Below, in pieces: positions 26,289 through 39,224 of a stretch of 64,000 bases of DNA (the stretch's first letter is position 1; each line of letters starts with the position of its first letter). Origin of the DNA: Edaphochlamys debaryana (Eukaryota > Chlorophyta > Chlorophyceae > Chlamydomonadales); assembly GCA_016858145.1 (NCBI GenBank), contig JAEHOE010000131.1, positions 1-64,000 of the forward strand, in the 5' to 3' direction. The notes under the pieces were generated by a model that did not search any database, was not told the origin of the DNA, and worked only from the letters and a program-made list of their open reading frames with translations. The position numbers and the translations under genes are program-made.

Positions 26289-27841
26289 AGTAGCTGCCCC
26301 AGGGTTCGTTTCCTGGGCGACTGCCGCTTTGGGCATCTCAAGCGGGGTAGGGGTAGAGGGGATGAACGCGGCGCGCGTGTGCAGAGGTTCGCACTGTCGA
26401 ACGGAGGGCTGATGCAAAGTGCGAAGAGCGCAAGGCGGGGCCTTGGGCGTACTTATGCGGAGGGGACGCTGCGGCTGTTGCGCTTGCGTTGCGCTTGGTG
26501 TGGCAGGGAGTAATATCTGTTCCGGACTGAATGTATACTGAGCTGGTGGGTGACATATGGGCGCGTGTATAATTGTTGGACGTTCTAGGTAAGGACGCAG
26601 CAGCACTTGCCGCGGGGGACCCTCGAGCCATGTTTCGCATGCATGCATTTCTTTTTCCTGGGTCCTCTGCGTTGCCTCGATCTTGTATCTGGCCGAAACG
26701 CAAAACACAAGCCGAAGCCCACGCTCTGGCCGATTGACAAATGACCGGATTGTGGCTGGGCGTGGGTGATGAGCTTGGGATGGGCACGGTGCAGACTGTG
26801 AAAGCCATGGAGTAGGCTGGCCCCACCGGGGTTGATCAGGCAGGCAGCCCAGTGGGGAAGCCGCGGACCCGTGACAGGGACTGGCATCGCCCTCCGTCAG
26901 GCCCCCCTGAAGCCGCATATTCTATGTGTTATCCCGTCTGTCGGTCTGTGCCTTGCGGATGGACGGACAATCAGACTGACCACGCCTTACGGCCTTAACC
27001 CCGCCCGAGCTCACAGTAATGCGGATGATCGTGCCATGCCCTAGGTCATGTATGGTCATGCTTACATGTTGCGGCACAAGACGGTTGGCATAGCCCGATC
27101 TCAGGGTGGGAGCATCATACATGGAGCAAGGCATAGGCAGCAATGGCTGGAGAGAGCACAACTAGGAAGGGCGAGTATGTACCCATCAACCAGGATAGGG
27201 CTCAACAAATCACCGAGGGAATTTGTAAATGGGGTCATCGACAGGAAGGCCCCCAGACCTGTACCCCACAGTGCAGAAGTCTCAATGCGGGGATAGGCCA
27301 TAAAGCACACCTTGTAGAGATAGGTACTGTATGGAACAGTTTGTGCAGCACTACTTCAGCAGCTCAAGAACCTCATGGGCCGCGTCAAAGGCTTTGCCAC
27401 ACAGCACCCCTGCACGCCGGACACGCTAGCTGGACAGGCACGCATGGGTGCATGTCAGAAGGAGGCAGGCAGGCGTGTGCGTTCCGTTAATGATGAATAC
27501 CCTATAATGCAGCCACGCACACAACTTGAAAGACACAATGCCCGTCTTCCACGATAAGGCCTTGTCTGACGCATGCCTCAGCGCCAGCCGTAACCAGTGC
27601 ACGCCCGGAGAAGGGTGCGGTGTAATGCCAACTCCATGCATCCGCCATCCAGTGAAGCTTTCCTCGAACACTAGATCAAAAACCCAAGTAAGGGGGATTA
27701 CTCATGGGGTATCCCGGACACCAGCCAGCATGAGTCTTGGTCGTCCAACCTCACGAGCGATATGGTCCGGCTAGTCAGATGTATGCGCCCGCAGCATGCG
27801 CTTGGACCACTGACCTTCCATCACGGACCCGGCTGATATAG
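26289..27841. other. Intergenic space between two convergent genes
   Basis: This lies between the GRDP stop and the stop of the inverted LysM gene, so it should hold two 3' UTRs. No open frame is convincing on either strand. A TGTAA on the minus strand lies at 27062-27066, about 780 bases past the LysM stop. A TGTAA on the plus strand occurs only near 27226, far from the GRDP stop. Confidence 0.45.
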
Positions 27842-30800
27842 CTAATGGCGACCCGCGCCGGCGCAGGAGTCGGGCAGGTACGTGACCTTGCCCACCCAGT
27901 TGCCGATGCCCTCGCCCACGGCGAACGTGTTGCAGTCCTGGTAAGCCACCAGCGTGCTGCACGGGTACTGGGTCGGCGCGATGCCGTACCACCCGTTGGT
28001 GATGTCACTCTGCGGTGGGGATGACAGGGCGGCAGTACATTGGGTAGAGGCAAGAGGTGTCAGGAGAGTCAAGCGCGCGGCAAGCCGGACACTCATGTAC
28101 CCTGTGCTTTCATTTTCAAAAAAGTTGCAACAGCTCGTCGAAGTGGACCACTCACCGCGACGCCACTCGCTCACCCAAACGAGCGTTTATTCCCTCCACT
28201 CCTGGCCCTTTCTGGGCGCACCCAGCTGGTACCAAGGTAGATTTCAGGTAACTCAGGCCTCTGATCAAACCTCTCCTCCCACATCTGAGCAGCACCACAA
28301 CCATGGGAGATGACTTTCCTTTACTGACCCTGCACCGCCCCTACGCTCTCTTCCCAGCTCACCGACTTGACAATGTAGGTGCCGCCACCGCATCCAGCGG
28401 GCGCACCACCGCCGTCAGAGGGCGAGGGCGAGGGCGAGGACGAGCCCGTGGTCCCCGCACATGAGTCGGGCAGGTACGTGACCTTGCCCACCCAGTTGCC
28501 GATGCCCTCGCCCACGGCGAACGTGTTGCAGTCCTGGTAAGCCACCAGCGTGCTGCAGGGGTACTGCGTCGGCGCGATGCCGTACCACCCGTTGGTGATG
28601 TCACTCTGCGGTGGGGATGACATGGCAGGGGTTGAGGCGGCGGCAAAGCAGGCCCAACAGCACCAAGAACAGGATCTAGGAGGCGGTTTGGTGGCCAGCA
28701 GTACTAGTAGGCCAGCCGCCTCTCACCGACTTGACGACGTATGTGCCGCCGCCACAACCCGCTGGCGGGCCAACCGGTGACGGAGATGGAGCGGGCCCGG
28801 GGGAGGGCGATGGGGAGGGCCCAGCCCCAGGCCCGCACGGGACCATCAGCTTGGACACGCCCGGGGACAGGTTGCGCCACCACAGAGCGGCATTGCCGTA
28901 CGCGGCCTTGTTCTGGTCGATCAGGCACTGACCGCTGGTGTTGAACTTGGGCGCAATGACTGCATTGATAGTGTCTAAAGATTGGACCGTGTACTCGCAT
29001 GCCGCAGGGGGGCAGGGGCCTTCGGGGTCCTGCCCGTTGGGGGCGGAGCAGGGCACGCTGAGCGCCTTGAAGCCGACCCCCATGGTGCCTGTTGAGCCAC
29101 TGGTGTCGACGTCCGTGTTACGGAGTCCCAGGCATGAGTCCCTGGCGATGCAGTACTTGTCGGCGATCCTGCGGGATGGGAGCAAGGCGGAAGAGGTAGG
29201 GTTGGAAAAGAGGGGGGCACCACCAAGCAAGTGCAAGGCAAGGCATGCGCATCCCTCAACAGAACCTAAACCCAGCCATGCTCCTCAACACAACATGGCC
29301 CCGCCTTGGGGCACCGACCCCAACAGCTAGCACACGCACTTCTGGTAGGTGTTGAAGGTAGGGTCCACGTACTCCACACAGAAGAAGTTGGAGGGGCAGG
29401 TGGCGGACGGGCAGCCGCCAGACGGCGAGGGCGGCGAGAACGCGGGAACCGGCGGCGGGGAGGGTTTGAAGGACGGCAGCGGCGACGGAGGCAAAGGGGC
29501 GCCGCCCGCGCAGGGCACGCTCAGGGCCAGGCCCACGACGTTGGTCCACCAGTTGGCGACGGCGGCAAAGGCGGCGGCCGCGTTCAGGTCCACCAGGCAC
29601 TTGGGCGTGGTTAGGAACATGAGGGCCACGCTGAAGATGGACTCGGTGCCCCGGGGCGTGTACCGACACGTGACCGAGACGGAGCCGCTGAGGAGCACGG
29701 GGCAGCCCCTGCCGTCGGCCAGGTCGCCGCCGGTCTCGTCCGTTGTGCAGGGCACGCTCAGGAAACCGGCCAGGGCCAGGCTGGGCAGGCCGTAGTTTGC
29801 GTCCACCAGGCAGGCGACGGAGGGCAGGCAGAAGTGCTGGGCGATACTGCGAGGAGAATTGGGGAGGAGTGAGGGGGCAGGCGGGTCAGGGGCAGGCGCA
29901 GCAGGCGCAGGCGGGGGTCAGGGGTAGACTGGTACGGCCTGGCCGAGGAAGCCGAGTGGGATGACCCCGGGTCGTTCCTGCCTGTAGCCGCCCATGGAGT
30001 CGCACTCACAAGTCGAGGGGGATGAAGGGGCTGATGACGGTTATGAAGCAGCGGAAGTCGGCGATGGCGGGGCAGGTGGTGATGACGGCTGCGCCGCAGT
30101 AGGGCGGGAGCACGGGGGGCGAAGGCGAAGGCGAGGGGGAGGGGGAGAGGGCGGGGGCGGGGGACGGCAACACGCCAATGGGGCAGGGCACGTCGAGGAC
30201 CAGTCCCGCGATCCTGGTCCACCAGCTCAAGCCCAGGAGCGCCACAAACTTTGCCATGTTGCCGTCCACCAGGCACTTGGGCGTGGTGAGGTAAATGTCG
30301 GCAATGTCGAAGATGGTCTCCGTGCCGCTGGCGGTGTGCTTGCAGCTGACGACCGCCACAGAGCCGCCAATGCTGGCAATCAAGGGGCAATCGTCAGGAC
30401 CGTCGGAGATGTCTTTGCCGGTATCGTCGGTCTGGCAAGGCACGCTCAGCCAGCCGACCCAGTCCTCGGGCAGAACGCTGGGAGCGCCGAAGTTGTTTCC
30501 GAGCAGGCAGGAGACGGAGGGCAGGCAATAGTCCTGGGCGATGCTGGGGTGAGATAAGGGGAGGGGCCAGGGGCGGGAAGGTGGAAGGTGAGGGGAAGGG
30601 AGGGCAAGGTCAGGAGCACGGGGCTACGTGAAAGGGATCCTCCGTCCAGCTCTCGAGAGCGCATCGTACTTTCCTACATTCCCTACCCGCCCGCTGCCCG
30701 GCATGACTCATTCACACCCACGTCACAAGCGTGACTGCCGGGCTCAAGATGACCATAGTGCGGCACGTGAAGAGTACGACAGCGGGGCAGGTGGTGACCG

Positions 30801-33800
30801 TGATGCAGTACGACGGGTAGACCAGGGGCGGCACGGAGGGCGAGGGGGAAGGGGAGGGCGACGGCGAGGGAGAAGGGGAGGGCGAGGGCGAGGGCGAGGG
30901 GGAAGGAGAGGGGGAGGGAGACGGCTGCCATGGGTAGGGATCGATGGGCCAAGGGGAGGTGCAGGGGACGTTGATGACCACGCCGATCTTGGGGCTGACC
31001 AGGCCTGGGTTGATGCTGAGCAGGCACGGCAGGCTGATCTTGTACAACGCAGCGACCTCCGTCATGACGTCACCCTTCTCAAACCTGTACGTGCAGCGCT
31101 GCTGCAGTACGACCGACAAGCTGGGGCACACGACGACGGAGGGCCCCAGGCAGGGCACGCTGAGCGCAAAGGATAGGCTGGCCAGCGCGAGGTTGAAGCG
31201 GGGGTTGGCGGCCAGGAGGCAGTTAAGGTCGATACAGACGGAGCCGGCCAGCCTGCGTGGGGGGCACGGTAGGCGGCGTACGTAGGGCACATGGTAAGAG
31301 GGGTCACGGGTGAGAGCTTCATGGATTGAGACCGAGGCAAACATGGCACGAGTATGGCCCTGCCATGCTAGCCATGCATGCTTCGAGGCACCGCCTTGCG
31401 ATCAAGCCCTGACAGCGCTCCCGCCCAGCCACCCCGCCCGTGGCCGCCCACGTGCCCATGCATGCATGCATGCGTGCGGCGCTCACATGAATATGCTGAA
31501 GCTGCCGAGCGGAGCCATGCAGTTGAAGGCCGTGGGCGCGGGGCAGGTGATGGTTACGGGGCAGTAGGCGGGGTAGGCGATGGGGGGCACAGGGGGCACA
31601 GGGGGCATGGGGGCGGGGCGGGACGGCTCCGGGGCCGAGGGGGGCTCCATACCGAAGATGCACGGCACGTTGAGCAGGTCACCCGGGAAGAGCAGCGTGG
31701 GGGGTTTTGTCGGGTTAGCCTCCATGAGGCACGCGCCACTTGTTGCGTACTCAGGGGCGATGCCGTTGTACGTGTCGCCCGGTACGACAAGGTGCTGGCA
31801 CGTGTAGTCCTCCGGCGTGCAGAAGGCTTCGAAATTTGGCTGTCCATCAGGCGTCTCCGTGCAGGGCACGGTCAGCGCGCTGACGCCCACGATTGAGGTG
31901 ATGCCGGGATTCATGACCAGCAGGCATTCGGCGGTGACGCATACGCGGTTGGCGATGCTGGATGGGGGCGGAAGGGAGGTGGTGCGGGAGAGCAGAGGGA
32001 TGGAGGCGGCGAACGGTGGGATGAAATGTCGGTTACGTACAGGGTTAGTTGATTGTACGGCAGCCCATAGCCGTACGCCCGAGCGCAGTGAGCCAAACGC
32101 TAAGACTATTTGGAGCTCTAGCTAGTAAGTCTTACAATTGGATGCTGATGTCGGACTGAGTCAGGTAGGTGATGCAGGTGTCGTCAGTCGGGGGCGGGCA
32201 GGCAATGAGACCATTCTCGCAGAAGAGGCTGATGGGAGGGGACGGCGGAGACGGAGGCTCGGCGGTGGCCGTTATGCACGGCACGAACACAAAGTTGCCG
32301 GGGAAGAGCTGGGTTGGGGCGGACTCCGGGTTCTGGTCAATGAGGCAGGCTGCAACCGTCGGGGCAGAGGGCGGAGCACGGAGGAAGGCACGTTTGAGGA
32401 TAGGGCGGGGCGGGCCACTCAGCAGGCGGAGGGACACAGAGGGATGCACCCACGCATCATCATCTGCACCGGTACCCCCGAGCGCTCTTCCTCACAAGCA
32501 CAGACCTGTGCCGCCTCTATCCATCTGTCTTGCTCCTCGCTCCGCTGCCCGTGCCCCGCCCCGCAATCGCTGAGGTGCAAACACCGGCCCCGCGGCGCAG
32601 CCGCCCATCCTCCATCCCACGCACCTCCCGACGTCTTGTAGGCGGGCGCAATGGTGTTGTACGTCTGGCCGGCCAGGATCTGGTGGAAGCACACGGCCGG
32701 CGGGCACCTGCCAATGTCGAGCCGGGCGCCGTTGGTGATGTTGGTCAGGCCGCAGGGCACGGAGATGGCGAAGAGGCCGGCCAGCGAGGACAGCCCCGGG
32801 TTGAAGTCCCAGATGCAGCTGGTTTTAAACCCCGTCCACTCGTAGAACCTGGCGGGCGGTGGTTGGGGCTAGTGGTAACGGGGGCATGTACCGTATGGGG
32901 GCATGCACGGGGCGTGGCCTCCGTTGCGAGCTTGGGGCAGGGCAGCTAGGGGGGTTGGGGCAGGCTTGTCGGCACCTGACGCCTCAGCGTGCCTCCCATC
33001 CTCCCTTCCCGCGGACCTCCTTGCGCCCAACGCTCGCTCGGTGGCCAAGCCCAGACTCACGTGTAGGGGTCAGGCAGCGCTCTGACCGGCATGATGCACT
33101 CCCACTCGGCCTTGTCGGGGCACGAGGGCACCGCGTAGCAGGGGATGTCCACCAGGTCCTCCGTGTCTGGCTCCTCCTTGTCCGCCAGGCTGGGGTTGGC
33201 GGCCTTGAGCGCAGCCACGGTAACGCCTGTGTGGGATGGGAATGAAGGAAGGGGGTGGCAGGGGGGATGGAGTGAAGCCAACGCCGCCGCTGGTTGGCGC
33301 CCGTGAGCCGGGCACCGGGGCATACATGCAGCCATGAGCTGAGTGGCTGAGTGCGTGGGTAGGCTTGCTGATATTCCGTTCTGAGGCAGGAGGCTTCGCG
33401 GCGGCCGCCGCCAGCCGCCTCGCTCCGTCTGCAGAGCGACTGTCATCCTAGGAGCCCGTACAGCAACCTCTGCCTGCGACCGGTGAGCTCACCAAACTCA
33501 TCCGCAAGGTCGGCCCACGTCACCTGCGGAGCACGCGCGGGGGAAAGCCCAGCCTTCAGCTTGAGTGCAGGTTGCTACCAGTGCGTATCGTACCCAAGCA
33601 AGTAACCCACGTGACGGCATAACTTACACTAGCGCCAACTTCCCAGTCCTCCTCCTGGAGGCAGAGCGGTGGCGGGGACGACGGAGGCGAGGGCGGCTTG
33701 GGGCTCGGGGGCGGCGGCAGCTTGTCCACAACCTCGTCCAGAATCTGTGGTAGAGAAGCAAGAGCGAGGGGGATGGGGAAAGGGGGAGCATGAAAAGCTG

Positions 33801-36800
33801 GGAGGAAAGGCACGCAGGCAGAGCAAGAAAGTGACTGGGCTTGTCAACCACCTCAGGTGGAAGAGGCTGGTCCAGCCAGCAGGATGGATGGACCTGCCGT
33901 ATGGGGGTTATGTGAGTACGATGAAACCGGTAGGTAGTACGGCAAGCGTGTCGACCAGCGTCCTCACTCCTCGGAGGGCCTGGGATGAAAGTCGACAGCT
34001 GGCTAGTGTCTCAGCCACGGTACCCCGAATGGCGCCAGCTTGAAGCCGTGCTGGGGCCTCTGAAGCCCTGGGGGCTGCTCCTGTCCGGCTTGGAGAATCC
34101 AGCCCCCACCCCTATATAAACATCGGCTACAGCTGCTGCTGCAGATTAGAATGCTGCTGCTGCTGTTCAGTGCTCTTGCGGGGAAAGGGCAAGGCGGGCT
34201 CGCAGGTTTCATGGAGCTCACCGAGGTCGACGGGGGCGGCGGCGGGGGGCTCGGCGGAGGCGGCGAGGGCGGAGGGGGGCTTGGAGGGGGCGAGGGGGGA
34301 GGTGAGGGCGGTGGGGGCGGCGAGGGCGGCGGGGGGCTTGGTGGGGGCGGCGGGGGAGGGGAGGGCGGTGGGAGGTTGGGAGGCGAAGGGGAGGGGGGTG
34401 GGGGCGAGGGCGAAGGAGACGTCTCCGACGGCGAGGGCGAGGGTGAGGGGGAAGGCGAGCCGCACGTGCCAGGAATCTGCGTCGGCGGGTAGAAGCCAGG
34501 GTGACGTGTTGTATCATGGTTGAACTCAAAAACCCCAAGCCGCCCAAGCAGGGTTTCACGAGAACAACGTGGCAAGAAGCCGCCCAGGCAGGGTGGTGCA
34601 CAAGCAAGAAACCGGTCGTAAGCCCAAACCTTGTACCGCGCAACTCCTACAGTCCCACACCGCTGCCGTACGCTTGCAAGCCCCCCCCCGGAGGGCCCTC
34701 CCCCTCACGCACCTTGATGACGTCCCCCGCCTTGAGATCCTTGGCCGCAATGGTGTTCATCGCGATCAGCTCGCCGCGAGTGGATCCAATGCCACGTGCA
34801 ATGGATCCGTACTGCAGGCACGTGAGCAGGTAACGGGTACTTGCTTAAGGCGAGCGAGATGCCGGACATTGTGAATGCTTGCATGCAGTAATACAAGCCC
34901 AAGCCCGCGCCCCGGGGTCAAGGCCCTGCATAAGGGCTGCAGTAGCGCCCCAACCACTCGTTGGGAGCTTCAAGTTCAAGGCCCTGAGCGAGCGTGCCAC
35001 CACCCTCCAACCCTCCGACCCTCGCCCCCTCACCCCCAGCCCAGCCCAGCGCCTCACCGTGTCACCCTTCACGACGGTGTAGGTGCAGCCGCCGCCCTCC
35101 GTAGGGCTGAGGGAAGGGTAGTTGAGGGACCGAACATGTAAGGCATGCATGCACACTTGCTCAGGACGGGCTCAATCTCATAGCCACTCAGCAGATGCCT
35201 AGGGCGACTAAGGAGGCAATTCTCTCGGGCCTCACCCTCGGGCCTCACCTGGGGCTGGCACCTGGGCTGGGGCTGGCATCGCCGCAGCCCTCGCCCGGCA
35301 GCCGAATGACGTCACCGGCCTTGAGGCGCTTGGGGGGGATGGAGGGGTTGAGGCCGGCCAGCGTGTCGCGATCCGATCCGAACTGCCGAGCAATGGACTT
35401 ATACTGTGGATGTACGGCGGGGGATGAGCAGAGAGGAGGGTTGAGAGCAACGGTGCTCAGGTGGTGGCGGGGCACGGCGAGGCCACGAGGCGGGCACGCC
35501 CCACCAGGCTAGGGCCGAGTCTGCATCGCCGCCTGCTGCCGGCGGTGCGTGCCCGTGACCGCATGGTCCCCGCATCCCCGCCCGTGTCCCCTCGCAGAAG
35601 CCGCCGCAGGTCTTACAGTATCGCCCTTCTTGACAACATACTGCAGAAGGCAGAGCGCCGGGCAAGCCGAGGCGAAAGGACGGCGGCGGGTCAGCATGCT
35701 GGTTAGACGGCGACTCCCCCAGATTATCAGATAGACTTGGGTTCCCCGTCTGCCCCCCGACAAGGCGAGCAATCCAGGTCAGCACAGCATACACACCATG
35801 CAGAGCAAGTAATGATGCAGCTAAGACGTGTCTAATCTTCTGTCCACCACGCAAACGCAAGCACGCGCGGGGGCTCACCGTGCAGCCATCCGAGGGCGTG
35901 GGGCTGGCCTCGGGGGTGGGGCTCGAGGGGGGCGCGCAGGCGTCATCGGGCAGGATCAGCACCTGCGTGTAGGGTACGGAGAGGGGGGCGGCGGGGTGAA
36001 ACCGGGGCCTGGAAGGTGGGGGGCACTGGCTGGGGGCGGCTCGCTGTCACGTGTCCTCTGGAGATGCATCCTCCGCCTGATGAGCGCATGGAGACAGCCT
36101 CAAGCGCCGCGCTCGCGTTTCCGCGCAAACCCCCGCCCCTTCGCCCCTGACGTGCCCCCACACACCGTTCCTGGCGCAGGCTTGGCCACGGGTACCCCCT
36201 GGTTGAGGTTACGTATGGCCTTGAGCCGAATGCCGAGCTTTGCCGAGATGAAGCCCAGGGAGGGGTCACTCGCCAGGACCTGGGCGCGGCAGTAGTGAGA
36301 GGTTCAGGGTGTCACGCTTAGCCAAGCTCATGGTGGTGGTTGAAGCAGGCGTTCGTACGGATCAGATGGCGGCCAGGCCAATCATGGATGCATGCATGGA
36401 TCATGGTGAGGCGTCACAAGGCTCATAGCCGCGCATCCCGTTCGGTATTGTAGGCAAAGGCAGGCTGCCTTGCTAGTTGCTTCTGGCAAGCTTTCCCGAT
36501 CTCGACGCGAGAGAAGCTCCGCATGCGCTGAACTTACCGTGTATGTGCAGGATGGCACAGTCTGCGGCACATGGGGTGGCGGGGGTTTGAGGGTGTACAA
36601 CGTGGGGCGGTGGGGGGGGGGACAGCGGGGGAAAACGTTTCCTGTGCAGAGTGACCAGACTCCCAGTCGCAAAGACTAAACTAACTCGACGGGCTTCGCA
36701 GAACTGTGGAATGCAGGGCCATAAGAAGGCCCCAGCTCGCGGCGAAGGTTGCCGCGGTCCCGACATTCACCTGAAGCAAAGTACGCCGGGCCGCGACGTT

Positions 36801-37103
36801 CATGCTACCTGCAGGTCGTGGGGGCACGGTTACAGGGCGATTGGACCACTGCCCACTTGTTGAATCGGTAACTGCGTGTCCTGACGGCCCGGACGTGGTC
36901 GCGCATTCGGCTGCCTGAGTAACCAGCCGCAGAGAAACATCCTCAAGTAGGACCGCCTACACTCTTGTAGGACCGGACTTGGCTGCGCGACGCCGGGGCT
37001 GGGCGAGTGGCGAGGATCCCGCGGCGCACCCATGCACACATGTGCCCTCACCCGCCGCGACGGCCAGGAGCGCCACAGCCGCCGCGAGAGTTACGCGCGC
37101 CAT
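27842..37103 (-). CDS. Secreted multi-LysM, Pro/Ser-rich extracellular protein, paralogue (1513 aa, 22 exons)
   Basis: Exons in transcript order: 37103-37052, 36808-36771, 36561-36538, 36279-36166, 35962-35879, 35640-35617, 35403-35249, 35106-35058, 34811-34713, 34476-34222, 33744-33628, 33523-33493, 33226-33061, 32848-32625, 32349-32136, 31957-31487, 31252-30722, 30543-30010, 29846-29340, 29168-28727, 28605-28363, 28009-27842. Phases agree from ATG to TAG. The signal peptide (MARVTLAAAVALLAVAAG) leads to RRTLLQ, then CTYT. LysM units lie at about residues 35-85, 103-150, 166-220 and 326-390, with a long PSPPPP spacer at 218-298. About twelve divergent modules with CL...NPG...VPC follow, two ending in a WW...GL...VPC version. 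Exons 1-7 and 10-16 correspond to exons of the gene at 6297-12619 in order and phase; one exon is 224 nt in both. A glycan-binding wall role is inferred. The last two exons are a tandem duplicate. Confidence 0.85.
27867..28622 (-). repeat. Tandem exon duplication (two 160-bp copies 596 bp apart)
   Basis: Bases 27867-28026 and 28463-28622 are the same 160-bp sequence with two mismatches. Each covers most of one exon (28009-27842 and 28605-28363) plus the acceptor and a few intron bases. Both mismatches are silent (a Thr and a Pro codon). The copies diverge sharply outside: the upstream copy continues into a Ser/Pro linker and another exon, the downstream copy ends five codons later at TAG. Confidence 0.92.
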
Positions 37104-38765
37104 GATGTCCGCGCTGCACCCGCCGTGCCGAACGGCTGTGTTTCTGATGTAGCCGGCACCGCGTGCAGCGACGAAGGCTGGCGAAGTCTGGAGGGCGCTC
37201 CGACTCGTGCGCCTAAGGCACGACGTGGCACTTTTGCTCCCCGATCCACTAAGCAAAACGCCTTGATGGTGAGCACATCTGTCGTGACCGGATAGCCCCT
37301 ATAAATGCAAAGTTTCGCCCACCGTACGGCGAAGAACATGCGCTTCACACAAAGTAGCCTTCTCTCCGTAGAGTTTGGTGTCGACTTCATATACATTCAG
37401 GGATGCTTTTGTGTGGCGAACGCGTTTCAGAGCTGTCGTGTTTTGCTTGCACTTGCGCTGCACTTCAGCCCTACTGTGTAAGACGCTAGACGACTTGATG
37501 CAGACGTCGATGCATCAACAGTATCTCTGACCTGGTGCACACCGTACGCCTTTCGCAATGCGGCGGAAATGGCGCTGATTGCGCGCTGACGGCGCTGGAG
37601 TCGGCGAATGCAACAGTTACGAGGGCACGATGTGAAGGGACAAGTGTGCATCATCGTGGTTCTGTCGATACCTCAGTCGACGCGAAGACTCCGTGTGTGC
37701 CGTACAACCCGGGAGCCCCGAAGGAGGAGGTGCGCGGTCCCGCGGGTGGCAACTTCCAGAAAGAATGTACGGGAAACAAGGAGGAGGTGCGGGAGTAGAG
37801 CACTGACCACGGAAGCCTCGGGGCCACACACACGAGCCTCGGACGCACGTGAACCAGGGGTCGGTCCCACGGGTGTAAAGCAAAGCGCTATGCAGCGCAG
37901 AGCACGATGGCACGCTTGGCTCCGGACCGCCAGTCACCTCGCGGCCGTGGCAAAGCAGGAGATAAGAGTGAGGTGTGCAAGCAGCCTAGCGTGCTCGCAT
38001 GTTACTGTATGGGTCTTGAGCGGTTATTGGCGACAGCTCTCTGGCTCTGTCAGCTCTCCGGCGGCTCGCAAGCGGGCCCGCCCTGTGCAAACCACACGTA
38101 TACAAACCTGTGGTCCCAGGGGTAGACAAGAGTGGCTGCCAGAAGGCAGGAAAAGGGCTGAGCCCCGTGGTCCCCCCCAGGGGGCCCAATGTTCGAGTCT
38201 GGCTCCGTGCAGCCCTCAACCCCTCTCCACCACCAGCCCGCACCACGGCACGCGGGCTCGCACCCGGCCATTAATCCGTTGGAACCTCGCACTACACGAG
38301 GTGCGCTCGTCAGGCGTCTACTCGCCTCGGCCTGGACATAGCCCTATAGGGCGTGAAAGGAGAGCAGAACGATGTGGTGGAGCAGTAGAGTCTGTGAGCA
38401 GGTAGAGTCTGCGGTCCCGCTATTAGGGAGATAATATGTTTGCCATCGCCAAGACCTGAACTTAGACGATGGACCATCCGGCAAGTGCAAAGTGTTGCAA
38501 CTACCGCACCAACAACGGATACGAGATGCATGAGGCGCTTTAACAATACTGCGCTCAGGTTGGGCACAAGCGAGAAGGTTGAGCTCCCAGACATTTCACC
38601 GGCATGTTGGAGCGTGGTCGATACATTTCCCTGCTCTCAGTCGCAAGCGATACGGATAAGATAGCTCGAGCTTGTGGCATCGAGGGCTGGTAGGGGCAGA
38701 AAACATCAACGAAGCGAGGCGCTTGGTTGTGGCGTAGGGCGTGTGGTCCCAGGGGTGGACGGAAG
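37104..38765. other. 5' flank of the inverted LysM gene; no gene recognised
   Basis: This should contain the promoter of the gene starting at 37103 on the minus strand. Frames here are short and unlike any family. The string GTGGTCCCAGGGGT with similar flanks occurs at about 38108-38121 and again at about 38741-38754, so a small direct repeat lies here; the second copy is next to the retrotransposon insertion point. Confidence 0.4.
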
Positions 38766-38769
38766 TGGG
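38766..38769. repeat. Candidate target-site duplication (TGGG), left
   Basis: TGGG directly precedes the TGACAG start of the element and recurs directly after its CTGACA end at 52922-52925. Four bases is usual for DDE-integrase retroelements, but the local sequence is G-rich, so chance is possible. Confidence 0.5.
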
Positions 38770-39224
38770 TGACAGAGCACAGTACCGTCGCTGTCACAGG
38801 ATGGTTGCCGGTTGGGAATTGAGGTAGGATGCTGGAGGTTTGTGGCCGGTCTGCTAGTTTGTGCTGGAGGGTACGTCTAGGGTCGTGACTAGGGTTGTGA
38901 CACCAGGGTTTGCCTCCTGGGACACGTGGCATGCGCACCTGAGGTACGGCAATGAGCCCTTCCAATCGGGGGGACTTAGGCGAACGCCCAGCTTCCGACT
39001 AGCAAGTCGGAAGCACTGCTGCTGATACTACTACTTGCTGCGGATCTACTCTGCTGTGACTGTAACTACTAGAGTGTTGCTGCTCTGCTGCCTCTAGCGC
39101 CTGCGGCGCAGTCTCTGTGCCATCCGACGACTTCCCGAGGAGCCTTCGCTCGACCCAGCTGCTGAGCCTCGGCACTGGTCCTAGAAGTGAGCCCAGGCAC
39201 CGCCTGCGTCTTTGCTCGCCGATT
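38770..39224 (+). repeat. Terminal repeat A1 (455 bp)
   Basis: Identical by eye to 52417-52871. It starts TGACAGAGC and ends GCTCGCCGATT. It contains a perfect 10-bp inverted repeat with a four-base loop (38991-39000 and 39005-39014) and a TGTAA at 39061-39065 that could serve as a polyadenylation signal. Unlike A2, it is not followed by the 50-bp B sequence. Confidence 0.95.

Noticed and set aside
30820..30935. Possible tandem DNA repeat of GAGGGC/GAGGGG
   Set aside because: It encodes the SPSPSP spacer of the inverted LysM protein, so it is coding low complexity and not a separate element.
34112..34120. TATATAAA box on the plus strand
   Set aside because: It lies in an intron of the minus-strand LysM gene and no plus-strand gene follows.
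38185..38210. Sequence resembling a tRNA T-arm (GTTCGAGTC)
   Set aside because: The flanking bases do not pair as a T-stem and no acceptor or anticodon arm is found.
38555..38965. Minus-strand frame sharing its first residues with a frame at 52058-52612
   Set aside because: The shared part comes from the antisense of the A repeats; no start context or domain supports it.
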